A stretch of DNA of 64,000 bases from Galbula dea (Eukaryota > Chordata > Aves > Piciformes > Galbulidae), in the NCBI GenBank assembly GCA_013399015.1, contig VWZX01001133.1, positions 62,001 through 126,000 on the forward strand, read 5' to 3'. How positions within the stretch are numbered: position 1 is the first letter of the stretch; each line of letters opens with the position of its first letter. The notes below the pieces were generated by a model. The model was not told the DNA's origin. It saw only the letters and a list, made by a program, of their open reading frames with translations, and ran no database searches. A program made the translations under genes and the position numbers. Below, piece by piece: positions 12,301-23,775 of the stretch.

Positions 12301-15300
12301 CTGGGAAAGGAAGCTTTAAATCCCTGTGGGTAAGCAGCGTCTGCTTTGTTTGCAGTGACAAGGTGCAGGCTGTCTGTTACATCCAGCTGACACGGCAGCT
12401 GGTGTCTTGTTCAGCTGATGGGGGAATTGCTGTTTGGAACATGGATATCAGCCGAGAAGAGGTAAGATCATGTCCTGGCTCAAAGATTGCTATTTTTTAA
12501 ATTTGTGGTTTTTCCCTTTTTCACAGATTGCTGTGGCTTTTGCTCAGTCAGGTCTGCAGGCTTTGTTCCTCACGTTGCCTGCAACTTGAAGTCTGAATGA
12601 TCCTATCAAAATCTGCTCTGTTCTAGTGACTGCTCATACTGTATTGTAGTAGATGGGTTCCCAGGATAGGCTTGGGACTGCTTAGAGTCCTAGCAAAATG
12701 AGGCATGTTCCCTGGGATGGCTGCAGCCATGCTGCTGGAAGACTCTAGAGCAGGCAAGCTTTTGCAGTGAAGACACCAATGGACTGTGCTGCAATGCAGC
12801 AACAAGTCTTGAAATGAGTTCTCAACTCGTGTCAAAGCAGGTAAAGAAGTGAGTTGCAGGAGGGTTGGACTAAATGATCTTTTGAAGTCCCTTCCAACTC
12901 CTACTATTCTGTGATTCAGTTCAGAATGTAGAGATTGGGTCCTCAGACACCGTTTTTTCTGAAGAGCTCAGTACACAGCAGCTGAGCCTGCCATGCATCA
13001 GCTCCTATCCATCCCAGAAGCTGAGGTGATCGATATTGCTACTCTCTTTGGTTAAACCATAATTACAGGAGTTAGTTTTGGTTGCCCCCACAATGTAGTC
13101 TGTAAGGCTCAGCCTTCCTTGCCCTGTTGCTTTTCCTTAAATGCAAGTGTCGTGATTAAGAACTGTTTTCTGACATGGGTTGAGCTGTCACTCTGAACAC
13201 ACTGGAGGCTGTATGTGATGCTCCTGACATGTTCAGCATGATGATCCCCTCCACAGCTTCTCTGAGATTAGGAAACCTTGTAGTTGGAAGGACCTGACTT
13301 ACAGTACAACTGGGAAAACAAGATGTGGTCGTTTCTGTTCTGCAAGCAGTAGTTAAGGGATCTTCTATATAGTAAGACAGTTTTAATACAATGAAATATT
13401 ATGGTTCACTTAAAACAGCTGTGGTGTCTCAGAACTCACTTGGAAAAAAACTAACAAAATCAAGCCCAATCCAAAGCAAAAAAGCTGAATGTTTGAAGAA
13501 TGGTGAGTGTTCTGCCTCTGATGCGTTAGCCAGGGAGTCATCTTATAGGGTCTCTTCAAATATGCACCAATGCATATAAAACTAGAAGCCAGACTTTTTT
13601 ATTAGCAGGACTGGTAATTCCACTGACAGCTCTACTGTTGTTCTTGGGCAGTTCCAGCTGTGTGTTCGTGATAGTGATGGTAGGTTTTTACCTCCTATTT
13701 AATGCCTGAAATGAAGATGAAGGGAATAGGAATATATCCTTTTTTCCTGTTAGAGGGAGCCAGAAAATGTGTTGTCTTCTCAAAAATGCTGTAAACTATT
13801 ACTGTAAGTAACTGAAAGAAGCAGCATGGAACATCTCACTTGGTGGAGAGGTGACTCATTTCCTCTGTTCCCCTGTGCTGGACTTGCTACTACCCTTTAC
13901 AGTATTTTCCACTAGCATGGGAGAAAGAACATCTGCTTTTAATAAATATTCATTATGAGATGATGGTGCAGCTGACAGTACTATTGTTTTATTACTATCA
14001 ACAATGGATGTAAGTGAATTGAGGGGGAAAAACTTCTTTGTTCCAGCTTTCCTCCTGTTGGTTTTCATAGAAGCTCCCCCATCAGATGTATGTGTTCTAA
14101 TTCAAGTCACTGTTCTAAAAATAGACTGCATCTCTTTCTGTCCCTAACAGGGATGCTCAGTTGGAGTATCTGAAAGTGTTGAAATGTGTGAAAGCTCTAT
14201 TTTCTTCTCATATGGCCTCATCCATTTATGGCAAGAGAAATATGTGGGTGGGAGAAGGGATGCTTAATGAGGCTGTGGGTAGGATGGAGAATGCAGATTG
14301 AGTTCTTAATTATTTCAAATTGCAATCCTAGGGAAGCAGAAATGATATTTACTTCCAGAATTTACATCTGGCCCCCACTAGAAATCATAAAACTGTTAGA
14401 ATTGGAAGGGACCTTTTAGAGAGTCGTCTGGTCCAACCCCCCTGCTGTGACCAGGGACACCTATAACTAGAGGGGATGACTGTGTCCCAGCTTCTACAGC
14501 TTGGATTACACTAGCCCTTAAAAATAATCTAGGCAAACAGTGCAGCAATCTCTGAATGCCTGCAGCAAATTTAATAACTTAGATGTCTGAATCGGGTTTG
14601 GTTGTTTGGTTTTTTTTTTGAAGGCAGTAATGTAACATTCTGCTGTGGGCTTGAAAAATGTAGGAGGTGTACAGGTAACAAATAACTGTAGTCTTGAGTT
14701 TGGGGATTTTTGTACTGAACTGCCTATGTACTACACCCCAGGCAATCTATTGTTGAAGTTCTGCGAGCTGAGACAGGGCATCTTTCCAAGTCAAACTTTG
14801 CTGTGGATTCTTATTACCAACTTCCTTGGCTGTCTTACAACTCTGATTGCTTGCATCTCTTTCTTTTTTGTAGGCTCCTCAATGGCTAGAAAGTGATTCC
14901 TGTCAGAAGTGTGAACAACCTTTCTTCTGGAATATAAAGCAAATGTGGGACACGAAGACATTAGGGTTGAGACAGGTGAGGGCTGGCTTGAGCGCTTAGC
15001 TGTACTTCAGCAAACAGAAAACCACTGAAGCTGTTAGGTCGTTTAAACTCTTGGTATTATTTGCTGCTTTGAAGTGAGTGTTTACTGAGAGGTCACAGCT
15101 TTTAGGCAGTGCTAAGAAATGTCCGAGTTCTGTGGAAAATGTTGCATCAAACTTCTGTCATGGAGCAGAGCAGGGAGTGCTGGGGGTGCTCTGCTGCATT
15201 TTTCTCTGAATGTCTCTGCACTGGAGCTGTGGACAGCTAATCCTCAACTGTTGTATGAAGTGGCACACAGGGCCCCATAACTGAACAGAGTCCAGCCTGA

Positions 15301-17615
15301 CATGATGGGGGGCGTAGTGAAGCAGTAGTGGCCCTGCTCTCACTGGGCTAGAATGTGAGAACACTCACCTGTTTCTGGCTTCCTTAAACTGTTATTTCCT
15401 GGGCTGCTTGTTCAGCCCTTTTTTCATTTTTTCCCTCCTCCCAGAAGGAACTTGGAAAAGAGAAAGAGGATGGACAGGGGAAATACAGAGGTGAACACAT
15501 TAATGGCCACAAAGGCTTGAGAACTTCAGTGTCCTTGGTCTTTGGTTGAAGTAACAGTCTTCCTAAGGGGCTGCTTCCTAACAGGTTGCTGAACAGAAAC
15601 TTTGTTGTTGTTCAGTGAAGACTTGATAAGGTGGTCAGGGGCACAATGTAGTGATTTGTTTCTTTGTTCTCTTCTTCCTCTCTGAAGCATCACTGCAGAA
15701 AATGTGGGCAAGCAGTATGTGGCAAGTGCAGCACCAAACGCTCCAGTTACCCCATCATGGGATTCGAGTTCCAGGTCCGTGTCTGTGATTCCTGTTTTGA
15801 GTCCATCAAGGATGAAGAGTGAGTATTAAGGGGTGGTAAGTTAAAGCAATACTGCTGAGGGGCAGAAACATTTGTTCTTCACCTTGGGCACTCACAGCCC
15901 TGCAATGGCAGTGATCCTTCCATGGCCTCTGCAAACTGATTTTGATCAGATGTGGTTTTACTGCTTTGTTACCAATTTATTTCTTCTTTTGCATGAGCCC
16001 AGATCTAGAGTTGAAATGTAACTTGTCTCAAGGTTAGTCTAGGTAAAGGCTATTGATTTGCATTTAAAATGGCTAAATGGGGACCTAACAATGTATCACA
16101 GCTGCCAGGATGTAATGCATCACTTCATGTACGTTGCTGACAGCTCTTTCTATGGGAATATTTTTCACAGCCCAACATGACTTTCTCTGTGCAGGCAAAT
16201 TTGGTTAAATGTCATTTACTGTCTCATTAGACTCTTCTTAGCAATGAAGGCACCTCCTTTTTATCTTGATTTGAACAGCAATTCACTGTCTAGTCACCAT
16301 GGACATCCGGTGTGCTGAAGGACCAAAGTAATCATGCTAATTTTAGGGGTGTTTGGGAGTTTTATGTTCTGTTGGTTTTGTTTGTTGTGATTTTTTTTTT
16401 TTGGTTGGTGGAGTTGTTTGGGTGTTTTTGAAGAAGGGAGTTGCTGTGCCTTAGTTGACTTGCTATAGCCAATAGGAAAAAGTGTAGCTAAGCTTGAATC
16501 ACTGAGTAGAATGATTTACCACTGCAATGTCCCACTTCTGTTTGAGAGTTACTAACAGGCTGAAGAAGGCCTGCATAAGCAATGCATTAGTATGACTTGC
16601 TGGTTTAACTCTGTCCCCTTTAATATGGCACTGCAGCTCTCAGGACTGAGTTGTTAGTACTTGAGCAACTTCATTTTCTTGGAAGTTGTATTTTGCACTG
16701 CTCTAATGGTGCTGTCAAGCTTCATCTGATGGCTGACTTTGATTTGGATTGTTCTCCTGCAGCCGTACTTCCTTGGCAACGTTTCATGAAGGAAAACACA
16801 ACATTACACACATGTCCATGGACATCTCCAGAGGGCTGATGGTGACCTGTGGCAGTGACAGGATTGTGAAGGTACTCATGCACCTTTTTCCTGCATTTAT
16901 TACAGATATTTAATAGAGAGTGTTTGTCTATGCTTTTTTTCTTGCTGACAACTGTTGCTACAAAGCTAACTGTTGGGGGCAACATGAATCGTATTGCAGA
17001 CACTTCTTCCTGCAGCTGGGTGAGGAAATGACCCTACTGTATGGAGTCTGCCTGTCAAAACTGGTTACTGATGGTGTCCTCTGGACATGCAATATGACAG
17101 TGGCACTAAAGGCACAGACATGGTGAACAGTGCAGGCTTCCTTTGCTCTGAGCTCCCTGGCTTCTGAAAAGTCTTGGTTATGGGACAGGGACATGGAAAA
17201 CAGACTGATGTAGAATCTGTCTGTACTGAAGCTATACAGCCACCATTCATGTCACGACCGAGGCTGTTCCAGTCTGTCCCTGGTTTTCTGTAGGGCACAT
17301 TCAGAACAAACTGCATAGCACTTCTTAAAATAAACCTACAGAGAACTGCTAGACTTTTTTTTCAGCCTCACATTTAGTTTTTGGCATGTCAGGCTGCTAT
17401 AACTCTTTATGGACACTTCCCTCAAGTATCACTTGAACAAGATATGTCACCTTATGTATGGGGTGGGTCTTTATGTTTGCCTTTATGCATCTTAGAGAAA
17501 TACCTCTTAGGTCTTTCAACAGTGCTGTTTAATTCTCCACAATATTTTCTTCCAGATCTGGGACATGACACCGGTAGTTGGCTGCAGCCTTGCAGCTGGC
17601 TTCTCTTCACGCTGA
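3319..17615 (+). CDS. WDFY1: WDFY1, WD repeat and FYVE domain-containing protein 1 (exons 2-12, 5' partial)
   Basis: WDFY1 is an early-endosomal PI3P-binding protein. In mammals it is reported to link TLR3/TLR4 to TRIF. Eleven exons join in frame: 3319-3386, 3811-3884, 5136-5190, 6494-6644, 7691-7803, 10676-10802, 12356-12461, 14874-14975, 15688-15818, 16763-16871 and 17556-17615, 1096 bases in all. They code for 364 residues plus a stop, and with the 46 residues of the missing N-terminus this gives exactly the 410 of the mammalian protein. All introns are GT-AG. WD40 repeats fill residues ~47-277 and a FYVE zinc finger covers ~281-352. It has the RQHHCRKCG motif at 310-318 and eight cysteines (287, 290, 314, 317, 322, 325, 344, 347). 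A final WD repeat follows to residue ~403. No frameshift or premature stop was seen. The identification comes from near-identity to the remembered mammalian protein along its whole length. The paralogue WDFY2 is less similar. Confidence 0.97.
3811..3884 (+). CDS. WDFY1: WDFY1 exon 3 (residues 69-93)
   Basis: Acceptor TTGACAG and donor GTAAGT. It codes for the PCSAMAYHHDSRRIFVGQDN stretch of WD repeat 2 and ends on a codon boundary after Met93. A 424-base intron precedes it. Confidence 0.96.
4699..4770 (-). mobile_element. CR1 3'-tail remnant
   Basis: Reverse-complement CR1 tail: CACAGAATCATGGAATG, followed by the GGTTGGAATGGACCTCAGG motif and a TCATCTGGGCCAACC motif. It is short and worn, and lies in the intron between WDFY1 exons 3 and 4. 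Confidence 0.75.
5136..5190 (+). CDS. WDFY1: WDFY1 exon 4 (residues 94-112)
   Basis: Acceptor GCTTTTAG and donor GTAAGC. It codes for EFHVSEDFNKMNFVKTYP, completing WD repeat 2, and ends with the first base of Ala112. Confidence 0.96.
6494..6644 (+). CDS. WDFY1: WDFY1 exon 5 (residues 112-162)
   Basis: Acceptor TTCCACAG. It codes for HQNRVSAITF and continues through STGHDKCISWMCTRSG (WD repeat 3) to SWASCL. Frame continuity with exon 6 puts the donor at CTACA|GTATCC, splitting the Gln162 codon. GTATCC is a weaker donor than those of the neighbouring introns. Reading through it soon leaves the WDFY1 similarity. Confidence 0.94.
7140..7370 (+). mobile_element. CR1 LINE fragment lacking its 3' tail
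   Basis: Plus orientation. It starts near GGGCTAGGAAGATGCTGAGG and runs through GGAAAGGCTGAGAGCCCTGG to the CAGGAGGTTCCATCTGAACC block, then stops before the usual 3' tail. It lies in the intron between WDFY1 exons 5 and 6 and belongs to the same subfamily as copies at 22312 and 38879. Confidence 0.88.
7691..7803 (+). CDS. WDFY1: WDFY1 exon 6 (residues 162-200)
   Basis: Acceptor CTGCTCAG and donor GTAAAG. It codes for WD repeat 4 (YDHETRHAFVGDYSGQITLL, then KLEQNTCSVITTLKGHE). Residues 164-168 differ from the mammalian DFDTQ-type sequence as I remember it. The rest is nearly unchanged. Confidence 0.95.
7804..10675 (+). other. WDFY1: WDFY1 intron 6
   Basis: At 2.9 kb this is one of the larger WDFY1 introns in the window. 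It contains one minus-strand CR1 fragment (8467-8795). Apart from this I see only unique sequence with short random reading frames. Confidence 0.85.
8467..8795 (-). mobile_element. CR1 LINE fragment (3' part of ORF2 and tail)
   Basis: Reverse complement of a CR1 3' end. It begins with the tail (TCATAGAATCATTAAGCTTGG) and continues through AAGTCACCACTAAACCATGTC and CAGCCTGGGCCAATGC. It ends at the CCTCCTTTCAGGGAGTTGGAG block. Family B of the window, with the GATCTTxxAGGTCTTTTCCAAC-type tail. Confidence 0.9.
10676..10802 (+). CDS. WDFY1: WDFY1 exon 7 (residues 200-242)
   Basis: Acceptor TTCCCTAG and donor GTATGT. It codes for WD repeat 5: GSITSLWWDPVQRLLFSGAS, DHSIIMWDIGGRKG and RTLLLQG. It ends with the first two bases of His242. 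Confidence 0.96.
12356..12461 (+). CDS. WDFY1: WDFY1 exon 8 (residues 242-277)
   Basis: Acceptor TTTGCAG and donor GTAAGA. It codes for WD repeat 6 (DKVQAVCYIQLTRQLVSCSA, then DGGIAVWNMDISREE) and ends on a codon boundary just before the FYVE domain. A CR1 tail (12856-12917) and a CR1 piece (14388-14505) lie in the following 2.4 kb intron. Confidence 0.96.
12856..12917 (+). mobile_element. CR1 3'-tail remnant
   Basis: Short plus-strand CR1 tail: GCAGGAGGGTTGGACTAAAT, then CCCTTCCAACTCCTACTATT and the terminal CTGTGATTC. It lies in the intron between WDFY1 exons 8 and 9. Confidence 0.85.
14388..14505 (-). mobile_element. CR1 3'-tail remnant (family C)
   Basis: Reverse-complement CR1 tail: TTAGAATTGGAAGGGACCTT, then TCTGGTCCAACCCCCCTGCT and CAGGGACACCTATAACTAGA. 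The CAGGGACACC block ties it to the family C copies at 45905 and 49383. Confidence 0.8.
14874..14975 (+). CDS. WDFY1: WDFY1 exon 9 (residues 278-311, N half of FYVE finger)
   Basis: Acceptor TTTTTTGTAG and donor GTGAGG. It codes for APQWLESDSCQKCEQPFFW, then NIKQMWDTKTLGLRQ. It carries the FYVE Trp281, the first zinc Cys pair (287/290) and Arg310-Gln311 that start the basic RQHHCRKCG motif. Confidence 0.97.
15688..15818 (+). CDS. WDFY1: WDFY1 exon 10 (residues 312-355, C half of FYVE finger)
   Basis: Acceptor CTCTGAAG and donor GTGAGT. It codes for HHCRKCGQAVCGKCSTKRSS, YPIMGFEFQVRVCDSC and FESIKDE. It contains six of the eight zinc-binding cysteines and most of the PI3P-binding basic motif. 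The last two bases start Asp355. Confidence 0.97.
16763..16871 (+). CDS. WDFY1: WDFY1 exon 11 (residues 355-391)
   Basis: Acceptor CTCCTGCAG and donor GTACTC. It codes for the seventh WD repeat after the FYVE finger: RTSLATFHEGKHNITHMSMD, then ISRGLMVTCGSDRIVK. Confidence 0.96.
17556..17615 (+). CDS. WDFY1: WDFY1 exon 12, C-terminus and stop (residues 392-410)
   Basis: Acceptor TTCTTCCAG. It codes for IWDMTPVVGCSLAAGFSSR and ends at TGA 17613-17615. The length matches the mammalian C-terminus (ATGFSPH in human as I recall). Confidence 0.95.
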   Translation: MWDMTPVVGCSLAAGFSSR

Positions 17616-18308
17616 TCTCGTACCTGAGAGGAAGATGCACCTTATGTACAGCAATATGCACCAGATGAATGGAATCCTTCTTAAGAATATTCCTGCAAAC
17701 ACTCGTTGCTTGATTCTTCTCCTGCTGCTGTTCCAGGATGGACAGTCACCTTTGTCGAGCACTGCTTTTCTGTTGGGCTCACCAAGGCTCTTCTTGGTGC
17801 AGAAGTGTGGTTTCACAGCCTCTTGGACTAACATCAGGTGGCTTACCTGCAACACAACACCTTGGTGGAAGGACCTGTTGTTTCTCAGTTTACATTACGT
17901 AGTGTTAACAATGTGCTATCTCTGCTGGTATATCTTATACAGGTACCTTGTTGCTCAAATGTTACCAGAGTAAAATGAGTGTAGTAAATTCAGTTTGTGC
18001 AAATAGTCAAGTAATTTGTTCTCTCTTCCAGAAAGCAGTTCTGTAGAAATGCTTTTGAGCAGTCACTGTCTTAAAATGCCTCCAAAAGGTATGTTGGTTA
18101 CTCCTGTGGAAGGAGGAGATACTTCAGAGTGGCAGGTAGCTCCTTTCAGGTGAGATAGTAAGAGAATTCCTTTGTTGGCCCTCTTGTAGTGTGTGTCTTC
18201 AGGTTGAGTTATTGGTGAAGTCATCTTTTTGTGAGACAGCTGTTCTGTTTAAGTAGCTGGTGAGTCTTTGAACAATTCTAGGCTCTAGGTAGTGTTTTAG
18301 CATAGCTA

Positions 18309-18314
18309 AATAAA
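18309..18314 (+). terminator. WDFY1: Candidate WDFY1 poly(A) signal (AATAAA)
   Basis: Canonical hexamer about 0.7 kb after the WDFY1 stop. A second one is at 18781-18786. Which is used cannot be decided without transcript ends. Confidence 0.4.
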
Positions 18315-18780
18315 CTGCTGTAGTTCTTAGGAAGACATGCAGCCCAGCTACTCTACCCTAAAGACAGGCCGTAGGTACGAGCCACAGACTTTTGACAACT
18401 CTATAATGCTGTTAGAATGGGAAGCTAAGCAAATCTGTTCTGTTAAATGAAATGGCTAAGGAAAAAAAAAGCCAGATAAATTTTAGAGACCTTTTCCTGT
18501 GGAAAGGCTGTTGTTTCTTTGTTGGTAGGGAATCTGTCTCTGCTGAAGTGCAGCATAAATTCAAATACTGCCTTGGTGTTGCTTAAACCAGATAAATACT
18601 GAGCAATAATTGCTGAGGTACAGAAGAGCTGCTTTTTTCCCTCTGCACCTAGGTCTGTTAGTCCTGAGATACCTGTAGTGATCCTTTCCTGTTCCAAATC
18701 TGAGAGGTATGAAGAGGAGCTTGGAGGCTTTTGTGCCTGTGTGGTTGGCATGTACAGGAAATACCTAGTGAGATACTGTC

Positions 18781-18786
18781 AATAAA
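18781..18786 (+). terminator. WDFY1: Candidate WDFY1 poly(A) signal (AATAAA), distal
   Basis: Canonical hexamer about 1.2 kb after the stop. It is followed within 40 bases by TG/CT-rich sequence that could serve as a downstream element. Confidence 0.4.
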
Positions 18787-21700
18787 CTGCTCTGCCAGTT
18801 GTCTCCTACATTTGAACACTGTAAGGAGAGGTTATTTTGAAACTTTGAAAGCTAAGGCAATATGTCACAGAGTTTAAGCTTGGAGCTGGTTCTGTTTTTC
18901 TTCAAACAGTTGCATATGTGTGAGGACAAAAAAAAAATGTGGGTAGGTCAGCTGGCCCCAAACAGGTGGTGTTGCACAACTGTCAAAGGTGATAAACTCT
19001 TTCTGGCAGAGGACTTAAGGGTTAGACTGTCTTCATTTGCAGCAACAATCAAGTGGTGCTATGGGTGTTAGTGCATTCAGGTCTGAGGTGTGTAACTTGA
19101 CGCTGATGATCTGTCTTGGACCATTGCTGTAGGTTGGAATAGATGGAGATCATGGTATTATTAATAATGTCATGACTCCCTTCCATGTTAAGCCAAAAAA
19201 CTGATGGGCTCCAAAGGAGCATTAGAATCCAGAATATGTTAATTACTGTTATTGTGGATCTGGCTTTCTCTGCTTTTCCACAGGCCCTTTCTTTTGGGAA
19301 GTTGTGTGAAGAGTCTTTTGATTTGATAGGCTGATTGGGCCACTGAAGAATAAACTAATCCCTGTTTTGTGGGAGTCCCCAAACTTATCTTGCCTTCAAT
19401 TTGGGATCGGGCACTTGTCACACTGATTTGGTTCATCCCTTGCTACACACTCCATAGCTTATGTTTTTTTGTGAAGGCTTATTTCTAAGTTATGGAGAGA
19501 AAAATCAGCTGGTACTGGAAAAAAGTTGCAGTTTTCTGCTATGAAGACCTTCACCCTCCTAGATTTGGAAGGAAATCGAGTGGTTGAAGGGATGAATAAG
19601 CCCTGATAGTGCTCTGTGTTCACTTTCAGACAAGGCAGGACATGAGTTACATTGCTAGGACTGTTTAAGATCCTGCTATGGTAGGTAAGGAGGATCTAGG
19701 ATCATGAGTTCAGCTGGGAGATGAATGCAGGCATGGGATGAATAGTGTCTTTTTTCAAACCATATGTTCCAAAACTTACACCAATGATACTGAGGTGTAA
19801 CTCCTCTGCAGCTAGCACCCCAGAGCTTCAGCTCTTTTAGTCAAGGTGCCCCTGCTCAGCATGCAGCTCTCCCCTTCCCTGTGAATACTTCCTCTGCTTC
19901 GCTTCTTTACATTAGTTTTGCCACTAGATAATATATTCTCTACTACATAGTGCTGAACCTAAGGAATCTATTTTCTATAATGGATATACTTACTGTGTCA
20001 ATTTAGATATAACAAGACAGTTATGGCTGCTAAATTATTAGTCCTTTAAGTATACTCTTGGTGTTGAGTCAGTAATGCTTACAGACCACTAAAGAGACTG
20101 GTTTTGTTTATAAAACTACTGTTTTGAAGGCGCACACTCTCTCATGAAACTGAACGCACTTCAGCTCTGTCAGCTCAAGTGTGCAATTGCTGAAAAGGCT
20201 TGATTTGAAGCATTACTAATCTTGCTTGTATAACCTCCTTCTCTGGGACAGGGAAGGGGAGCAAAGGGTACTACTATGTGCTCATTCTTCACTAGTTGTA
20301 TTTCTATACCCTGCATAGTTAAGAGATGCTAAAGAAATCTGTCCCTTGCTCCTCCTTGTCTGTTTTTTAAACTTTGATTACATATACAATAAAATATTTC
20401 TTGATATTCACTTAGTCTATTTGGATGATTCCATTCTGTGAGTACACAAACCCCTATCATGTGTTCTGGCACCTCCTTCACATGGCCCATGCCTGGGCTG
20501 GAAGGAGAGCTGCTCAGATATGTTGTGTTGGAACTGAATGAGGTGCAGCAGTGAGGTTGAACCAGAGAGCTGAGAAACAAAACGGCTGCTGTGCATTGCC
20601 GGTGAGGGATGTATAACCCTATCCTGTATTCTGCTCGCTATCTTGTGTAGGCATCTTCTCTGCTGCTTCTGGTTCTCCTCAGGAGGTCTGCAAAGATTCT
20701 TGGAGATAGAGTATCAGAGGATCAACCCCTTCCCTGATATCCCTTGGGCTCGTCTGAGGTATTAGAGAAATACTAACTTATGCTGGATGGAATGAGCAGA
20801 ATCTACAAGAGGGGACAAACTGCAGTTACTGGAGGTCATTATTATACCTTTCTCATGATACTTTCTCACAGGAGAAGGATGGGGACGAGCTGGGAAGCAT
20901 CCTTGTCCCTCACAGTTACTCACAGCCTTCACCAGCTCTATTACAGCCCTGGCTAGCCTTGTAAGGCCTTGAATTGCCTAAATGTTGGAACGTTAGCATG
21001 TGATGTTGCTCCCTGCTTCTCCCACGGGCATGAGTCTTCCCCCCTCCCCCAGCAACAGGCAGCTCAGAGTTGCCCTAACTAGTTGCCCTCAACTCAGCTT
21101 GTGTACCGAGGGTTTCTTAACTGGTTTCAGAATATGATCTGTGCTCACAGAGAAACAGATCTTCTCTGACTTAACTCTTGATGTGTTACACCAATTTGGG
21201 TGGGATTGACTGGCTTGTCTGTAGAATACTTGGGATCTTCTGTCCCAAATTGCTTTTTGTCACAAAGATGCCATGGGTTGCCTTACATCTACTGGCAGTT
21301 AAAACTGAATCACTGAGCAAGCCCTGTCAGTTTTGTTCACAAAGGCCTTGGTGTGCCATGAATCATGCTTTCCGTGAGCCACCCAGAGGCTGAGCTACCT
21401 GTTAGCATTTATCCAGCTCAAAAGCTAGGTATGTTGATACAGAAATACAGGTTGATTGTAGGGTTTGCCATCTGTATTTTTGTAGCTGGTCTTTCCATTT
21501 TTCCTCTCAAATGCTTTATATTACTCTTTACTTAAAGAAGCAGGCATGCAATAATAAATGTTACAGAGGTCCAGGCTTTTCTCCCCTTTACCTTGTTTCT
21601 GGGGAAAGGCATAGAACAGTGTTTAACTTGCCCCTAGCTTTGCTACTGTCAATACCTTTCAGATAAAGAAGATAGCATGACTTGCTATCCATGTTGATTT

Positions 21701-22311
21701 TTCTTTCTGAAGCCTGTTTTCCTTATGGTTTCAGCTGCTCTCAAAATCTGTGTCCCTGTATCTATCAAAATTCTTGCAGTTTTCATGAACTGAAGTTCAC
21801 CTCTGTGTTGCTGATAGAGTGGGCACTGCTTGCTAATATTCCTTGATGTTGCTGCTAAGCCACTGCTGATTTTCTGTTCTAGTCCTGTCCTTTGCCTCTT
21901 TGTTCTCATTCATTTTTCCTTCTCTCTCTTAGTTTATGGCTCCTTCTCCAGGTTTCCTCTGCAGCAGAATGTCTCTGTTGGAGTTGGGCTCCTTGAGGCA
22001 GGCAATAGCAAGCAGCTCTTGAAGCACAACTGAACTGCTTGCCTGAGCCTCCACACCTGTAGGAGTGAGCTGGTCCTGTAGTGGCTGAACTAAGGATGGC
22101 AGAGGCAGCAGATCTGGAAGGTAAGTGTCTTATAGGAAACAACCCATTATCTCCTCCTCGGTGACAAGACTCCATCCCATTAAGCATCCACAGCAGTACA
22201 GCTCTGGCTTGCTCTTCCCCTTGTTACAGCCTTTGCAGGTTGGAAAAGAATTCTGTAAAACTCTTTACACCCATGACTGTGCAGAGTACCAGCTGAGTGG
22301 TGGACACCAGA

Positions 22312-22724
22312 GTGCTGAGGGGATTGGAGCATCTCTGGGAGGAGGAAAGGCTGAGAGCCCTGGGGCTGCTTAATCTGGAGAAGAGCAGCCCCAGAGGGGA
22401 TCTGCTCAAAGCTGAGTAAGAGCTAGAGGCTGGGGGCAAGAGGCTGGGGCCAGGCTCTGCTCAGTGGTGCCAAGGGGCACTGGGCACAAACTAGCATCCA
22501 GGAGGTTCCATCTGACCAGGAGGAGAACCTTGTTTGCTGGGAGGGTGGTGGAGCCCTGGTCCAGGCTGCCCAGAGAGGTTGTGGAGGCTCCTTCTATGGA
22601 GAGATTCCAATCCCAGCTGGAGGTGATCCTGGGCAACCTACTGTGGGTGCCCCTGCTTTAGCAGGTGGGTTCGACTAGGTGATCCCCAGAGGACCTTTCC
22701 AATCCCTACCCTGGTGGGATTCAG
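22312..22724 (+). mobile_element. CR1 LINE fragment, near full-length 3' unit (family A)
   Basis: Runs from GGATTGGAGCATCTCTGGGA through GGAAAGGCTGAGAGCCCTGG, then GCCCAGAGAGGTTGTGGAGG, to the tail GGACCTTTCCAATCCCTACC. It is highly similar to the copies at 38879 (plus) and 46651 (minus). About 1.6 kb upstream of the AP1S3 start codon. Confidence 0.92.
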
Positions 22725-23529
22725 TGAAACTGAGGGGAGGTGAGAGGGCAAAGACCTGAATGGTAGTGTGGTTAAAGGGTACACAGCCTTGATTTCAGGG
22801 GTGGTGAGGAAGGACACAGTGGTTCTAAGAGCTGTTAATGGCACTGAACACAAGAGGGCTACAGTAATGCATTTTCCAGTCATAGAAGGAGAATTCTGGA
22901 TTGAGCTTTGGCCTGCTCTTGGTTTTATACAGCTGGGAAATGAAATAAAATGCTACTTGACACCTTTAAGTACCTGGTACACCTCTCACTTCAGTACAGG
23001 CTATAAGGATTTTAGACTGCTATTTATAACACTTTTCTGGTACTTTAAACTGCTTAAATGTTGGGGCAGCTTACTGAACATGCTGTTGCTGCTGATAAGG
23101 TATCAAAATTTGTGGCACAGATACTTAACTCCGTATGTTCTCTAGTGATATGCTCTGTTCTGCACTTCAGCTGCAGAAAATCCAGATTGTGTGAGCAAAT
23201 AAGGACAAGGGAACATACAAAAAGCAGTAGAAAATTGTCTGGAAAAGTACAAACTCCTGCCTAGTAACCAAAAGCAATTGTTAGATTGCTTCTCTATTGA
23301 TCCAAAGAGCAATTAAAAGCTACCTCCTGCTGCTGAATTTAGATTGGGCTTTTGAAGTTTTCTTTCCCTTACAGACCTTGAATGAAGTGGAAAAAAACCT
23401 GTGCAGCAGGTCTGCAAAATCTCCAAGTGGAGAGTGCATCAGCCTGAACTCCTTGGTTTGCACAGAAGTAGTTAACCTGAAGCAGTCTGTGGCTCAACAT
23501 GCCTGGTACCAGCTTGTTTTAGCTGCTGA

Positions 23530-23775
23530 ATCCCCAAATCCCAGCATGGTGGGGGTTGAGAGGGACCTCTGGAGATCATCTAGTTCAACCCCCCTGCTAA
23601 AGCAGGGTCACCTGCAGCAGGTTGCCTAGAATCACCTCCAGATGGGGTTGGAATCTCTCCAGAGAGACTCCACAATCTGTCTGGGCAGCCTGGGCCAGGG
23701 CTTCAACACTCTCACAGCAAAGAAGTTTCTCCTCCTGCTCAGATAGAACCTCCTGGGTTCCAGTCTGCATTGCAT
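23530..23775 (-). mobile_element. CR1 LINE fragment (family A)
   Basis: Reverse complement of the family A 3' end: the tail CCCAGCATGGTGGGGGTTGA, then GCTAAAGCAGGGTCACCTGC, CACCTCCAGATGGGGTTGG and TCTGGGCAGCCTGGGCCAGG, to AGAACCTCCTGGGTTCCAGT. Together with the copy at 22312 it forms an inverted, tail-to-tail pair upstream of AP1S3. Confidence 0.92.

Noticed and set aside
19128..19195. GGTTGGAATAGATGGAGATC as a possible CR1 tail
   Set aside because: Only one short block matches and the rest diverges. Too little to call.
22096..22125. ATGGCAGAGGCAGCAGATCT followed by GGAAG and GTAAGT, looking like a first coding exon
   Set aside because: No promoter-like GC content surrounds it, and it does not join in frame to a recognised downstream exon. 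AP1S3 already has a clear first exon at 24349.
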